Origin: Nitrosomonas sp.
Lineage (GTDB): Bacteria > Pseudomonadota > Gammaproteobacteria > Burkholderiales > Nitrosomonadaceae
DNA: 43,745 nucleotides
Assembly: GCF_024282095.1 (NCBI RefSeq)
Contig: NZ_JAMWZS010000026.1
Coordinates: 1 to 43,745, forward strand
Direction: 5' to 3'
The first letter of the stretch is position 1. Every line of letters begins with the position of its first letter. Under the pieces are notes generated by a model. The model had not been told where the DNA came from. It made no database searches and saw only the letters and a program-made list of their open reading frames with translations. The position numbers and the translations under genes were made by a program. Positions 17,181-27,096 of this stretch are shown piece by piece.

Positions 17181-18146
17181 TCAAAGCCTCACTAGGCTAT
17201 TCGCAACGTGGGACAAATTCCGCAGTCGCGCCATCCATTCCAGCGGTATCGAATTGGAACTACTGCATTGCGAAGTATGCGCGGCCATGATGGCGCCAAG
17301 CATGATGGCACGGCCGCAACTATCACCGCCGATGCGGATATTTTCTTCGATCGCGGTGCGATAATCGGGTGCGTGCTGTGCGATATGCACGATGATCGGC
17401 AGGCCTTCCAGCACGTGGCAGGCTGAACCGAAGCGTTTAGCAATTGCGGCGCTGTCGAGCGTAGAGGATTGCATGGCTTCTTCCACCAGCGGTTTTAATT
17501 TTTCGTCCGCGTGCGGGAGTGCAGCAGTGAGCGCTTGGATAATGGATTTTCCGTTCAACACTTTAAACAAAACACAACCTGCATACTGCGCCGCTGCAAC
17601 TGCGGTGTCATTATTGTTGGTGATACGCACAATGCGTTCGATTTCGGTCTTCAGCGCGTCTTGCGGCCCGGCATGCGCCGCTACCACAGCCGGCAGCGTT
17701 GCCAGCGCGGCAAACTGATCGTCATCAGCACCCGAGTTTTCCGGAAATTCCTCCGGTTTGAGCGGTAGCAGTGTCTGTAATGTTAGTCGGGTAGGCGAGT
17801 CGACATAACCGATGTAAGCGCCGCCTGGGCCGAAATGACTGCGGTATTCCGTCTGGTACGCGACGCGATCAAATTGGCCATGCTGCACCAAATGCCGCAA
17901 CATCAGCAAGCATAACTCGCCATATCCCGATGAATCGCCCGCTGTTTTGCTGCCATGCGCAAAATAGCCTTTGGTTGCTGCATAATCATGGGCATCCGGT
18001 GGTAGAAAAACCAGCCCTTTGGTTGTCTCGATCTGTGCAATGCGTGCGGGGTCATACAGCCAGTGCAGTCCCAATGCAGCGGAATCCGCGATCAGTGCGC
18101 CTAAAACAGCCACCACTCGGGGTTCTAATTGAATACCTGAATTCAT
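17181..18146 (-). CDS. ADP-ribosylglycohydrolase (DraG) family protein
   Basis: About 321 residues from the ATG at 18146, 13 bases after the stop of the Trm112-like gene; the frame is open further upstream but that overlaps the preceding gene. Family features are VVAVLGALIADSAALGLHW near the N-terminus, GDSSGYGELCLLML, FGPGGAYIGY, ITNNNDTAVAAAQYAG and IRIGGDSCGRAIMLGAIMAA. The last is the region where the family normally has GGDxDT for metal binding; here the first Asp is kept and the second is not obvious, so activity is uncertain. The enzymes remove ADP-ribose from proteins or act on related compounds. Its position directly upstream of a STAND/FGE gene may be chance or functional. Confidence 0.75.
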   Translation of the reverse strand: MNSGIQLEPRVVAVLGALIADSAALGLHWLYDPARIAQIETTKGLVFLPPDAHDYAATKGYFAHGSKTAGDSSGYGELCLLMLRHLVQHGQFDRVAYQTEYRSHFGPGGAYIGYVDSPTRLTLQTLLPLKPEEFPENSGADDDQFAALATLPAVVAAHAGPQDALKTEIERIVRITNNNDTAVAAAQYAGCVLFKVLNGKSIIQALTAALPHADEKLKPLVEEAMQSSTLDSAAIAKRFGSACHVLEGLPIIVHIAQHAPDYRTAIEENIRIGGDSCGRAIMLGAIMAAHTSQCSSSNSIPLEWMARLRNLSHVANSLVRL

Positions 18147-18159
18147 CGTGTTTTCGGTG

Positions 18160-18342
18160 TTATTTAATTTCAACGGCATCGGGTATTCTGCGCGCTTCTT
18201 CTGCAAGCATGACGGGAATACCGTCTTTGATCGTAAAAGCCAGTCGATCCGGCTTGCAGATCAATTCCTTGTCGTCTTTTTTGTAAATGAGGGGCCCTTT
18301 ACACAAGGGGCAAACCAGAATATCCAACAATCGTGCATCCAT
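18160..18342 (-). CDS. Trm112 family protein (YcaR-like)
   Basis: 60 residues from the ATG at 18342, which has AAGGAAAA just upstream and matches the length of E. coli YcaR; a TTG 18 bases earlier is unlikely. It starts [18 protein letters not shown], with the CPxC pair, and continues with [21 protein letters not shown]. The fold is a zinc-ribbon-like small protein. In bacteria the precise role of stand-alone Trm112 proteins is not settled. It is followed closely by the DraG-like gene. Confidence 0.85.
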   Translation of the reverse strand: MDARLLDILVCPLCKGPLIYKKDDKELICKPDRLAFTIKDGIPVMLAEEARRIPDAVEIK

Positions 18343-18393
18343 AAAATTTTCCTTGTTCAATCCAATTAACGTTGATGAGCCATAGCAGCCTAT

Positions 18394-19233
18394 CTACAGC
18401 TTGCCGAGAATATCATCCAACTGATCCAGACTGGTATAGTGAATCACAATATTACCCTGGCCGTTTTTCTTCGGCTTGATGGCAACCTGTGCGCCGAGCC
18501 GCTCCGACACATCTTCCTGTAATCGCATTAAATCTCTGTCGGGTTTTTTTACCTTTTTGGGCACTGGGTGTTCGATCTGGTTGACGAGTTTTTCCGTCTC
18601 GCGTACCGAAAGCTGCCTTTGCACGATCACGTTGGCAATTTTAATTTGCTGTGCAGGCACCAGTGACAGCAGGGCACGGCCATGTCCCATATCAATTTTA
18701 CCTTGCATCATCAAATCCTGCACCGGCGCAGACAAATTGAGCAGGCGCAGCAAATTGGAAATGGTGCTGCGCGAATTGCCCAGCGCTTCTCCTGCGGTTT
18801 GGTGCGTCATGCCAAATTCATTGATCAGACGCTGAATGCCCATGGCTTCTTCGAGCGGATTCAGATTTTCACGCTGGATATTTTCAATCAGCGACATGGC
18901 GAGCGCCGATTCATCGGCGACTTTGCGTATCAGCGCCGGTACTTCGGCAAGTCCAGCCAGTTGGGCCGCGCGCCATCTGCGTTCACCGGCGATGATTTCG
19001 TACTGATCCGCATTGATGGGTCGCACCAGAATCGGTTGCATGACGCCTTGCGCTTTGATGGATTCCGCCAGCTCCGCTAACGCTACCTGATCCATATTGG
19101 TTCTGGGCTGGTATTTACCGGGCTGCAACCTGGAGATTTCAAGGTTTTGCAACGACTCTTCCGCAATAGCGGCGCTGTCATCGCCCGACAATAACGCATC
19201 CAAGCCTCTTCCCAGTCCTTTTTGTTTTACCAT
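18394..19233 (-). CDS. parB: Chromosome partitioning protein ParB
   Basis: 279 residues with [15 protein letters not shown] at the start, typical of chromosomal ParB. AAGGAA lies 8 bases before the ATG. The N-terminal CTP-binding domain shows [35 protein letters not shown] and [17 protein letters not shown] helix-turn-helix follows ([24 protein letters not shown]), and the C-terminal dimerisation part ends the protein. It binds parS, one copy of which lies upstream of mnmG in this window, and works with ParA in origin segregation. It lies 42 bases after parA in one operon. Confidence 0.95.
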   Translation of the reverse strand: MVKQKGLGRGLDALLSGDDSAAIAEESLQNLEISRLQPGKYQPRTNMDQVALAELAESIKAQGVMQPILVRPINADQYEIIAGERRWRAAQLAGLAEVPALIRKVADESALAMSLIENIQRENLNPLEEAMGIQRLINEFGMTHQTAGEALGNSRSTISNLLRLLNLSAPVQDLMMQGKIDMGHGRALLSLVPAQQIKIANVIVQRQLSVRETEKLVNQIEHPVPKKVKKPDRDLMRLQEDVSERLGAQVAIKPKKNGQGNIVIHYTSLDQLDDILGKL

Positions 19234-19275
19234 CGTGTCGGTTCCTTAATTTTACGTATCCAGGCCATTGATAAA

Positions 19276-20034
19276 TCAGGCATTCAGTATTTCTCTGGCA
19301 AGCTCAAGATAAGCTTGCGCGCCTTTTGATTGCTCATCATGATACAGAACCGGCAGGCCGAAGCCGGGCGCCTCCGCCAGGCGTACATTGCGTGGAATCA
19401 CGGTGCGATAGACTTTGTCGCCAAAGTGTTTCTGCAATTGCTCAGAAACCTGCTGCGCCAGGATGCTGCGCGGATCAAACATGGTGCGCAGCAAGCCTTC
19501 AATCCTCAGCACAGGATTAAAATTAGTACGCACGCGCTTAATGGTGTTGACCAGATCGCTCAAGCCCTCCAGTGCATAATATTCGCATTGCATCGGGATC
19601 ATCACTGCATGCGCTGCGCATAAGCCGTTGAGTGTCAAGAGATTTAATGCGGGCGGACAATCGATCAGAATATAATCGTAGTCGTGCTCGATTGCTTCGA
19701 GTGCGGATTTCAGGCGCGTTTCCCGCTGCGAAAAATCAACCATTTCCACTTCGGCACCGGCCAGATCCCGGTTGGCAGGAATCAAATCATACTTGCCCTG
19801 TGTGCTGGTTACGCGCGTTGCCTGGATCGCCGCATCGCCCAGCAAAACATGATACACCGTGGTTTTAACGGTTTGTTTGTTGGTGCCGCTGCCCATCGTG
19901 GCGTTGGCTTGCGGATCAAGATCGACCAATAACACGCGTTTTCCAGATACCGCCAAGCTTGCGGCCAAGTTGACGCTGGTTGTGGTTTTACCAACCCCGC
20001 CTTTTTGATTGGTGATGGCTAGAATTTTGGTCAC
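19276..20034 (-). CDS. parA: Chromosome partitioning ATPase ParA (Soj)
   Basis: 252 residues, GTG start at 20034 with AGGAG upstream. The deviant Walker A motif is KGGVGKTTTSVNLA, with VLLVDLDPQANATMG (A') and YILIDCPPALNLLTLN (Walker B) following. No N-terminal DNA-binding extension is present, as expected for the chromosomal type. It forms the gradient that moves ParB-parS complexes. It follows rsmG after 133 bases holding an inverted-repeat element. Confidence 0.95.
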   Translation of the reverse strand: MTKILAITNQKGGVGKTTTSVNLAASLAVSGKRVLLVDLDPQANATMGSGTNKQTVKTTVYHVLLGDAAIQATRVTSTQGKYDLIPANRDLAGAEVEMVDFSQRETRLKSALEAIEHDYDYILIDCPPALNLLTLNGLCAAHAVMIPMQCEYYALEGLSDLVNTIKRVRTNFNPVLRIEGLLRTMFDPRSILAQQVSEQLQKHFGDKVYRTVIPRNVRLAEAPGFGLPVLYHDEQSKGAQAYLELAREILNA

Positions 20035-20092
20035 GTTAGCTACTCCTAAATTCGTTGAGTCGAATCTAAGGAAACTTTGAATAATTCACATT

Positions 20093-20162
20093 TGTCATCC
20101 CGAACGTAGTGAGGAATCTTTATAAATGGCAGCATAGATTTCTCGCTGTGCTCAAAATGACA
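20093..20162. repeat. REP-like imperfect inverted repeat
   Basis: TGTCATCCCGAACGTAGTGA at the left end is matched by an inverted partner ending CTCAAAATGACA at the right; 19 of 27 bases pair. The pattern resembles the TGTCATnCCGAGCG-type palindromic repeats common between genes in many bacteria. It separates rsmG from parA and might weaken read-through or act as a transcript stabiliser. Confidence 0.6.
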
Positions 20163-20167
20163 GTTAT

Positions 20168-20821
20168 TCATAGGCTTCCCGAGCCGGTTTTAATAATAAT
20201 CAATTGCCTGGCCGCATCAAGTCCAGGCACATTCAGGTTTACGATCTTTTCAATTACAAAGGGATCACGCACCTGTTTTAGCTCTTTCTCCGAACAATCC
20301 GCTTTCATCGCAACCCAGCGGCAATCGGTATTTTCTTTCGTACCCCACTGCCGGGTTAGCGCCATGAATTCACCCAACTCGGAAAAGGCGCGCGTAATAA
20401 CGGTATCCACTGTTTTATCCACGCGGATATCCTCAATACGCTGCGCCATGACATCAACGTTGTGCAGCGCCAATTCAATTTTGACCTGCTGTAAAAACGC
20501 CGCTTTTTTCTGATTGCTTTCAACCAACGACACTTGCCAATCCGGCCTTGCCAACGCAATCGGAATACCCGGCAACCCCGCGCCACTGCCGACATCGATG
20601 ATGTGCGAACCGTCAATATGAGGCAGCACGGCCAGACTGTCCATGACATGCTGATAGAGCATGTCGCGTGGATTGCGGATGGCGGTTAAGTTATGGATTT
20701 TGTTCCATTTCTGGATGAGCAATACATAGCGCTCAATCAATCCGGGAAGCAGTTTTTCCTGCGCGCCAAAATCATAATCCAGCGCTTTTAAGCCTTGCGT
20801 AATCTCTTGTAGCAGACTCAT
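20168..20821 (-). CDS. rsmG: 16S rRNA (guanine527-N7)-methyltransferase RsmG
   Basis: 217 residues. The SAM-binding motif is [18 protein letters not shown], followed by [34 protein letters not shown] precedes it and TRAFSEL lies further on, all typical of GidB/RsmG. The ATG overlaps the mnmG stop (ATGA), giving translational coupling in the classical gidA-gidB order. It methylates G527 of 16S rRNA. Confidence 0.95.
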   Translation of the reverse strand: MSLLQEITQGLKALDYDFGAQEKLLPGLIERYVLLIQKWNKIHNLTAIRNPRDMLYQHVMDSLAVLPHIDGSHIIDVGSGAGLPGIPIALARPDWQVSLVESNQKKAAFLQQVKIELALHNVDVMAQRIEDIRVDKTVDTVITRAFSELGEFMALTRQWGTKENTDCRWVAMKADCSEKELKQVRDPFVIEKIVNLNVPGLDAARQLIIIKTGSGSL

Positions 20822-22716
20822 GCGCGCTGTTGATTGTCATTCACCCCAAACCCGCGCTTCAAATGCACCAGCAATAGTGAAATGGCAGCCGGCGTCACGC
20901 CGGAAATCCTGGATGCCTGACCGATGGTTTCCGGTTTGTGCTGATTGAGTTTTTGCTGCACTTCATTGGATAACCCTTTCACCACGCCATAATCGATATC
21001 CTTAGGCAACAAGGTATTTTCATATTGCGACTGGCGCGACACTTCTTCCTGCTGGCGTTGAATGTAGCCGTGATACTTCGCCTGTATTTCAACTTGTTCA
21101 GCCACTTGCACATGGGCTACCGGTGTGCCTGCGCCGGGTAATGTCATCAGTGTGGCATACGTGACATCAGGGCGACGCAGCAACTCGGTTAGCGTATATT
21201 CCCGCTCGATGCCTTTACCCAACACGCGAACGGCTTCATTTTCCGGCAAAGTGTTCGGAAACAATCGCACTGAATCGAGTCGTCGCTGTTCTTTCTCGAT
21301 GGCTTCCTGCTTCGCGGTGAAAGCAGCCCAGCGTTGATCATCGATCAAACCAAGCCTTCTGCCGATTGCGGTCAAGCGCAAATCGGCGTTGTCTTCACGC
21401 AATTGCAAGCGATATTCCGCGCGGCTTGTAAACATGCGGTACGGTTCGGTCACCCCGGAAGTTACCAGATCATCGACGAGGACGCCCAAATAGGCTTCAT
21501 TTCTTTGCGGCAACCACGCCTCTTTTTCCTGAATTTTCAGTGCGGCATTGATGCCTGCCAATAAACCTTGTGCGGCGGCTTCTTCGTAACCGGTGGTGCC
21601 GTTGATTTGTCCGGCAAAGAACAGATTTTCGACGGTCTTGGTTTCCAGCGAGCGCTTCAAATTGCGCGGATCAAAATAATCATATTCGATGGCGTAGCCG
21701 GGCCGTGTGATATGGGCATGCTCAAGACCGGCGATGGAATGGATCAATTTGACCTGCACTTCAAACGACAAGCTGGTCGATATGCCGTTGGGATAGATTT
21801 CATGCGTGCCGAGTCCCTCCGGTTCGAGGAAAATCTGATGCGATTCCCGCGCGGAAAAACGCACCACTTTGTCTTCGATCGAAGGACAGTAGCGAGGGCC
21901 AACACCTTCAATTTTTCCGGTGTACAACGGTGAATCGACCAAACCATCACGAATAATGTCATGCGTTAACTCGTTGGTGCTGGTAATCCAGCACGAGATT
22001 TGCGCAGGATGCGGAACGCCTTCGCCGACGAATGAAAACACCGGAATCGGTTGATCGCCGGGCTGTTCCTGCAATTTGGCGTAATTCATGCTGCGACCGT
22101 CGATGCGCGGTGGTGTGCCGGTTTTTAACCGCCCCGCCGGAAATTCCATGTCGCGCAGTCGTTGCGCCAGCGTTATAGATGGCGGATCGCCGGCCCTGCC
22201 GGCTTTGAAATTGGTTTTGCCGATATGCGCCAATCCTGCCAGGAAAGTGCCGACGGTCAGTATCACTGCACGTGCGTAGATTCTGATGTTGAGCTGCGTA
22301 ATGACGCCAACCACCCGATCATTTTCAATAATCAGATCGTCCACACCTTGCTGCATCACCTGTAGATTCGGCTGGTTTTCGATGCGCTTGCGGATGGCTT
22401 GCCGATACAGCACCCGATCCGCTTGTGCGCGCGTTGCCCTGACGGCGGGGCCTTTACTGGAATTGAGAACGCGAAACTGAATGCCGGCCTCATCGGTGGC
22501 CAATCCCATCGCACCGCCCAATGCATCGATTTCCTTGACCAGATGGCTTTTTCCAATGCCGCCGATCGACGGATTGCACGACATCTGTCCAATCGTTTCG
22601 ATATTGTGCGTCAACAACAGCGCCTTATGTCCCATACGTGCAGCGGCCAGCGCTGCTTCAGTACCGGCATGCCCGCCACCAACAACAATGATTTCGAATT
22701 CTGTATGACTGCCCAT
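20818..22716 (-). CDS. mnmG: tRNA uridine 5-carboxymethylaminomethyl modification enzyme MnmG
   Basis: 632 residues from the ATG at 22716, which gives the family's length and the [18 protein letters not shown] start; an upstream in-frame ATG at 22833 would add residues encoded across the parS site and is unlikely. The FAD-binding [44 protein letters not shown] and [18 protein letters not shown] segments are all present. With MnmE it modifies the wobble uridine of several tRNAs. It is first in the mnmG-rsmG-parA-parB block. Confidence 0.95.
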   Translation of the reverse strand: MGSHTEFEIIVVGGGHAGTEAALAAARMGHKALLLTHNIETIGQMSCNPSIGGIGKSHLVKEIDALGGAMGLATDEAGIQFRVLNSSKGPAVRATRAQADRVLYRQAIRKRIENQPNLQVMQQGVDDLIIENDRVVGVITQLNIRIYARAVILTVGTFLAGLAHIGKTNFKAGRAGDPPSITLAQRLRDMEFPAGRLKTGTPPRIDGRSMNYAKLQEQPGDQPIPVFSFVGEGVPHPAQISCWITSTNELTHDIIRDGLVDSPLYTGKIEGVGPRYCPSIEDKVVRFSARESHQIFLEPEGLGTHEIYPNGISTSLSFEVQVKLIHSIAGLEHAHITRPGYAIEYDYFDPRNLKRSLETKTVENLFFAGQINGTTGYEEAAAQGLLAGINAALKIQEKEAWLPQRNEAYLGVLVDDLVTSGVTEPYRMFTSRAEYRLQLREDNADLRLTAIGRRLGLIDDQRWAAFTAKQEAIEKEQRRLDSVRLFPNTLPENEAVRVLGKGIEREYTLTELLRRPDVTYATLMTLPGAGTPVAHVQVAEQVEIQAKYHGYIQRQQEEVSRQSQYENTLLPKDIDYGVVKGLSNEVQQKLNQHKPETIGQASRISGVTPAAISLLLVHLKRGFGVNDNQQRA

Positions 22717-22785
22717 AGTGCTTAAGCCTCTGATGTTACTGGAATAACTAAATTTCTTGATGGCAGAGAGGATTCTTGCCAGAGA

Positions 22786-22801
22786 TGTTTCACGTGAAAC
22801 C
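22786..22801. promoter_or_regulatory. parS centromere-like site
   Basis: TGTTTCACGTGAAACC differs from the parS consensus TGTTTCACGTGAAACA only in the last base. It sits 69 bases upstream of the mnmG start codon, just ahead of the operon that encodes its binding protein ParB, as in many bacteria near the replication origin. Confidence 0.9.
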
Positions 22802-22833
22802 TTTTTGCTATCTATATTCGCCAAAAGGTGCAA

Positions 22834-23040
22834 TTGCTAGGTTGCAATTATAGGTGGAGTGGAATAATTAGTGCAAGTTTATGCATTATAACCTTGAATA
22901 GCTGTCACTGACTGATGTTTCTAGTACTCCAAATACCAAATGGGGAAAACCAATATACAGCATAGATTCGGTAATGCTGCTTCATTTAGCGCCAAAATTC
23001 AAGAATTGGAACTGTCTAAATTAGATAGTTTATAAGTACC
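22834..23040. other. AT-rich intergenic DNA upstream of mnmG
   Basis: No DnaA-box cluster matching TTATCCACA and no gene were recognised, so this is not obviously the origin itself. The mnmG promoter is probably here or just downstream. Confidence 0.35.
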
Positions 23041-23292
23041 TTACGTCACATTTGTTGGTGGTAGAAGATCACCCCTCCAATCTCGATATTCTTGACCTTT
23101 TGGTGTAACAGTAATCATATTGGTTGATGCATCACATGTTATTAAGTGATGCATTTGTAATGCATTAATTATTGCTTGACGTTCGTTAGAAGATGGAATT
23201 AATGGCAACCAAAATGAATCATAATGAGCCAATGTTGTAGGTTGAGGGAGTCCGATCAGCCAATCTAAAACAACCTGAGTAGTACGCACCAA
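23041..23292 (-). CDS. Small hypothetical protein
   Basis: 83 residues starting at a TTG (23292) or the adjacent GTG. The sequence suggests a small winged-helix-like fold (helix-rich N-terminus, then ALQMHHLI, MITVTPKGQEY). I do not recognise a family. It starts 8 bases after the stop of the small membrane protein upstream, so the two are probably co-transcribed. Confidence 0.5.
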   Translation of the reverse strand: MVRTTQVVLDWLIGLPQPTTLAHYDSFWLPLIPSSNERQAIINALQMHHLITCDASTNMITVTPKGQEYRDWRGDLLPPTNVT

Positions 23293-23300
23293 GAAGTAGT

Positions 23301-23654
23301 TTAAGTACCATATTCCCAGAGATATGCAGTGGCTATGTGTGCCCTTATTAGCTGTTCAATCGTTTGTTTTTGCTCGGGTGTTAAAGTTGGGGGAATCCCT
23401 TGAACTGAAATTTCAGTTTTCTCAGGCAGAGCTTTTTTCTCTTCTTCTGCGATTCTGCTACGTTGCGTAGTAATAACTTCAGTTCCGCCCGGAAGTTTAA
23501 TTTTTGCTACTCGTAATAAAAGAGCCTTTATGTCTTCAGTAAATCTACAAATAAAAAAGATCGCAATTACAGAGAATAAAGCTGGGGAACTCAGTAGAAC
23601 TTTGAGATACTCGAGTATCAATTTTGCTATTTCCAAATTCTCTCCGTTGCTCAT
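23301..23654 (-). CDS. Small single-span membrane protein, unknown
   Basis: 117 residues, ATG at 23654. One transmembrane helix is seen at about residues 20-37 (SPALFSVIAIFFICRF), followed by a charged cytoplasmic part (RSRIAEEEKKALPEK) and a helix ending AYLWEYGT. No family recognised. It pairs with the small gene at 23041-23292. Confidence 0.55.
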   Translation of the reverse strand: MSNGENLEIAKLILEYLKVLLSSPALFSVIAIFFICRFTEDIKALLLRVAKIKLPGGTEVITTQRSRIAEEEKKALPEKTEISVQGIPPTLTPEQKQTIEQLIRAHIATAYLWEYGT

Positions 23655-23716
23655 TGTTAATTAGATTTTTGGGCTGTAGTAGACTAGCTTTGCTGCTAAG
23701 CTAATAGCCCTCTAAA

Positions 23717-26700
23717 TTACTTCAGCAAAAACTCCGCCCGATTCCCTTTCTTCTGCTCGTCTTCTTTGGTTTCGTGCGCACCTACTACAAAAACCCGTTC
23801 GTCGGGAATCTTGCCGTTTTCGACCAGCCAATTGCGGGCGGCGTTGGCGCGGCGTTCTGCCAGTGCCGCCAGATCATTGTCGTTGACTTGCGTATTGGTC
23901 AGTATGAGTTGCTCCATGTCGGCGCTCGGTAGGCTTTTAGCCAAACCTATCGCGTTTTTGGGCTTTTCGAAGGTTTCTTTTTTGTAGGCGACCTCAAGAT
24001 ATTTGCTGTATTCTTCCGGAGTGAGTGTCACGTCCGCTAAGGCGCCGCTGGCGATGCCTTTTTTGGTTTGTTCGGCAAGCTTTTGCGCTTTGACTTTATC
24101 CTGCAGCATAGCCACCTTGAGTCCTTCATAATCCTGCGCGGGGTCGATATGGCCGGAAATTTCCAGTTCGAGTGACGGGCGGTCGTTTAATATTTCCGCC
24201 AAGGCTTCCAGGCGCTTCGTTGCTTCTGCGTCGATTTCCGCAAAACCGGGCGCAAAAGTAATCTCCGATAATTCTTCCCCTCCTTCTAACACAGAACCCA
24301 ATAATGCGAACGGCGAAGTGATGGCCTTGGTGATCAGGTTCGTCAGCGCGGTGAAAATGATATCCGACAGACTGAATTGAGGGTCATCAAGCGAGCCTTT
24401 GATCGGCAAGTGAATATCAATTTCTCCGCGCCGATTCTTGAGGATTGAAATCGCCAGGCTGAGCGGCAGCGATACTGTATCTTCGCTCTCTATTTTCTCA
24501 CCCAGCGTAAATTGATCCAAAAATATTTTATTGTTGCCGGATAAAACACCTTTATCGATCTGATAGTTCACATCCGCAGATAATTTTCCTTTCTCTATTT
24601 CATAACCGATATATTTCACCGAGTAAGGACTGAATGGCGGCAGGTCAATATTCTTAACCTTTGCAACAAGATCAAGCGAGAGCTCTGAACTGAATGGATC
24701 GGTCGTGCCACGGATTTCTAACGGCGCTGTTTTGGCAACCATGCCATGGATATCGATTTTCCCTGGTTTGCCGGGATAAAGCGGACCGATCTGCCCGGCA
24801 AGTCCTGTCAAATTGGCGCGATAATTCGGTTTGATGAATTGGTCGCTGAAATTGATGTTGCCTTGCTGCAGGATGATTTTATCGATATGAACAGGCGTAT
24901 CTTTTTTTGCCTGCGTGGGTTGTTGCGTTGTTGCAGGTGTGGCGCTGGCAACAGTAGCCTGGGGTTCCAAGGGAACATCTTGCCGAACGATTTGCTTGAG
25001 ATTGAAGCTGCCATCCGGCAGTATCATCATGCGTGCAAAGAAATCGCTCAGACTGACGGTTTTGATAACAACGCGCAGCGGTTCATTGACAAAGTTCAGG
25101 TCGCTGATATCCAGTTTTTTCCAGCGCAGCAGATCCTGCGTGCTTTTTGGATCGAATACATTAAAGTTTCCCAGCTTTCCACTGCCATTCACGGCAATTT
25201 TCAACGGCTCGCCATGCGCTTTGATCTTGCCATCAAAGGAAATATCACCGCTGGTCAGCAGCGCAGCCAGCTTATCGCCGGCCCAGCCTTGCAACGACAC
25301 CACATCGACCGAGTCGAGATTCAGCGTTAAATCCGTTGCAAAGGGTGCCCATGCCAACGAACCATCGACTTTGAATTTGCCGCGTTGATTCACTTGCGCT
25401 TGTAGCGCCAGATTCAACGGCTTGACGCCGCTGAGGTCAATGCTATCCACGGTCAGATCCAACGGATCGACCACCATCGGCGCAATCTTCGTCAGCGTCA
25501 GATCTTCATAGTGCAGCTTAGCTGCTTTGAGTTTTATGCGTTTGATCTGCGTAGTCCAAGGTGCATCCGAGTTGGATGATTTTTCCTTGCTCACGCGTTC
25601 GGGTTCGCGCGATTCCGTTGGTTCCGTTTGTTTTTCAGCTGTCTTGATTTCGGCGGCGGAATAGACAGGTTTTCTGGTTGGGAGTGGAATGCGCGCCTGG
25701 ATTTTAGGCTGGGCTTTAGTTTTGGTCTGGGCTTGGGCTTGGGCTTGCGGTTTAGGTTCAGCGTGTTCACCTGAGGAATTGAACAATCGGGTTAAATCGA
25801 TTGCGCCGCTGGCATCCCGGCGCAAAGTGGTTTTCAATCGATCCAGTGTAATTTCTCCCAATGCAATCTGCCGGGCTGTCGCATTCACCGCGATCGAGTC
25901 GATGTCCAGTTGGGCGAGCGACAAGACAGGTTCTTTTTCACCTGCGCGCGTTAATGCAATTTGATCGATCGCCAGTTTGATTTGTGATGGTTTTTTGCCG
26001 GTCAAGTCAACTTGCGTCAGAGCAATCGCTAATTGCTTCAGATGGGCTTGGTATGGTACCTCTACGGCACTGTTTTTGATTGCCAATTGCCGCAATGTGG
26101 TGGTGCCGGTCAGGGTAATGTCGGGCGCTTTATCAGGTGCTTGTGTAAAGGTGACCAGCAACTCGCTGTCGTAAAGACCGGATAGCAGCTGAAGACCTTT
26201 AGGTAAAGCGGCATACTGATCGATTTCGGTTAAATCAAATTCACTCAGTTTTAATGTCAATGTCGCTTCCTGGCTCTCGGTAAAAGCACGCAGTTTGCCA
26301 TCCAGTGACAAGGGTGATCCGTTAATTTTTGCGCTGAAGTGCGGCTCTATCCAATTGGTGAGCGCACTATCGAAATTGGCGACAATCGGAATACCCAGAT
26401 TGATTTCGGTGATTTGATGATCGGCTTTCATATAGCGATCATCAAATTCAAAATGACCACCTTGGATCGTGATATTACTGATGGAGAATTGCGCGCCACC
26501 ACGATCTGCGTCCTTTTCATCTGCGGGTTGGCTGAATTGCTCTATCAGATCGGAAATATTGAATTGGTTTTCCGCCTCTCGTACCAAGCGTATTTTGGGT
26601 TCCACCAAGGAAATTGATGTGATCACCGGTGCACGGTGCTTGAGCGATTCAATGCTGAGATCGACATGCAGTTTGCTAAATGATAAAAGCGTTGTGCTTT

Positions 26701-26959
26701 TTTCACCAGCGTCAGCTTTTTCATCGATCCGAAACCCCTGTACGATCAGTTCAAGCGTATGCGGTTTGATTTCAATGGACGTCACACTGACAGGGCGCTG
26801 CAGCAGCTCCGACAGGCGCATCTCAAGCTGAGATTTTGCATAACCAGGTAGCCAGAAGTAGCTGAGAGCCCCCAACAGGGCAATCAGAGCGACTACTATG
26901 CCAAGACTGATACTCAGTCGTTTATATCGGGTAACACGTGGCTGTACGGTCGAAGTCAT
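23717..26959 (-). CDS. Large AsmA-like (DUF748) envelope protein with OmpA-like C-terminus
   Basis: 1080 residues. An N-terminal transmembrane anchor (about 15-37; LGIVVALIALLGALSYFW) is followed by repeated beta-rich AsmA/DUF748 stretches, for example ITIQGGHFEFDDRYMK and DKIILQQGNINFSDQF. A low-complexity linker rich in Gln, Lys and Pro lies near the middle. The last 160 residues resemble an OmpA-type peptidoglycan-associated domain (FAPGFAEIDAEATKRLEALA, LEISGHIDP, RRANAARNWLVENG). Such proteins bridge inner membrane and envelope and are thought to help lipid transport or envelope maintenance; the exact role is unknown. Confidence 0.8.
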   Translation of the reverse strand: MTSTVQPRVTRYKRLSISLGIVVALIALLGALSYFWLPGYAKSQLEMRLSELLQRPVSVTSIEIKPHTLELIVQGFRIDEKADAGEKSTTLLSFSKLHVDLSIESLKHRAPVITSISLVEPKIRLVREAENQFNISDLIEQFSQPADEKDADRGGAQFSISNITIQGGHFEFDDRYMKADHQITEINLGIPIVANFDSALTNWIEPHFSAKINGSPLSLDGKLRAFTESQEATLTLKLSEFDLTEIDQYAALPKGLQLLSGLYDSELLVTFTQAPDKAPDITLTGTTTLRQLAIKNSAVEVPYQAHLKQLAIALTQVDLTGKKPSQIKLAIDQIALTRAGEKEPVLSLAQLDIDSIAVNATARQIALGEITLDRLKTTLRRDASGAIDLTRLFNSSGEHAEPKPQAQAQAQTKTKAQPKIQARIPLPTRKPVYSAAEIKTAEKQTEPTESREPERVSKEKSSNSDAPWTTQIKRIKLKAAKLHYEDLTLTKIAPMVVDPLDLTVDSIDLSGVKPLNLALQAQVNQRGKFKVDGSLAWAPFATDLTLNLDSVDVVSLQGWAGDKLAALLTSGDISFDGKIKAHGEPLKIAVNGSGKLGNFNVFDPKSTQDLLRWKKLDISDLNFVNEPLRVVIKTVSLSDFFARMMILPDGSFNLKQIVRQDVPLEPQATVASATPATTQQPTQAKKDTPVHIDKIILQQGNINFSDQFIKPNYRANLTGLAGQIGPLYPGKPGKIDIHGMVAKTAPLEIRGTTDPFSSELSLDLVAKVKNIDLPPFSPYSVKYIGYEIEKGKLSADVNYQIDKGVLSGNNKIFLDQFTLGEKIESEDTVSLPLSLAISILKNRRGEIDIHLPIKGSLDDPQFSLSDIIFTALTNLITKAITSPFALLGSVLEGGEELSEITFAPGFAEIDAEATKRLEALAEILNDRPSLELEISGHIDPAQDYEGLKVAMLQDKVKAQKLAEQTKKGIASGALADVTLTPEEYSKYLEVAYKKETFEKPKNAIGLAKSLPSADMEQLILTNTQVNDNDLAALAERRANAARNWLVENGKIPDERVFVVGAHETKEDEQKKGNRAEFLLK

Positions 26960-27096
26960 AGTAGCGCCCTTTTAGTGTCTACAGCAGGTTAGCGGGATGC
27001 TAAAACATTTTAATCATATGATACTGGGTAATTAGCCTTGCGACAGGCAGATCGCGCTATTCAGGAGCCACAAAAAGCAATCCACTTAACGGCCTG

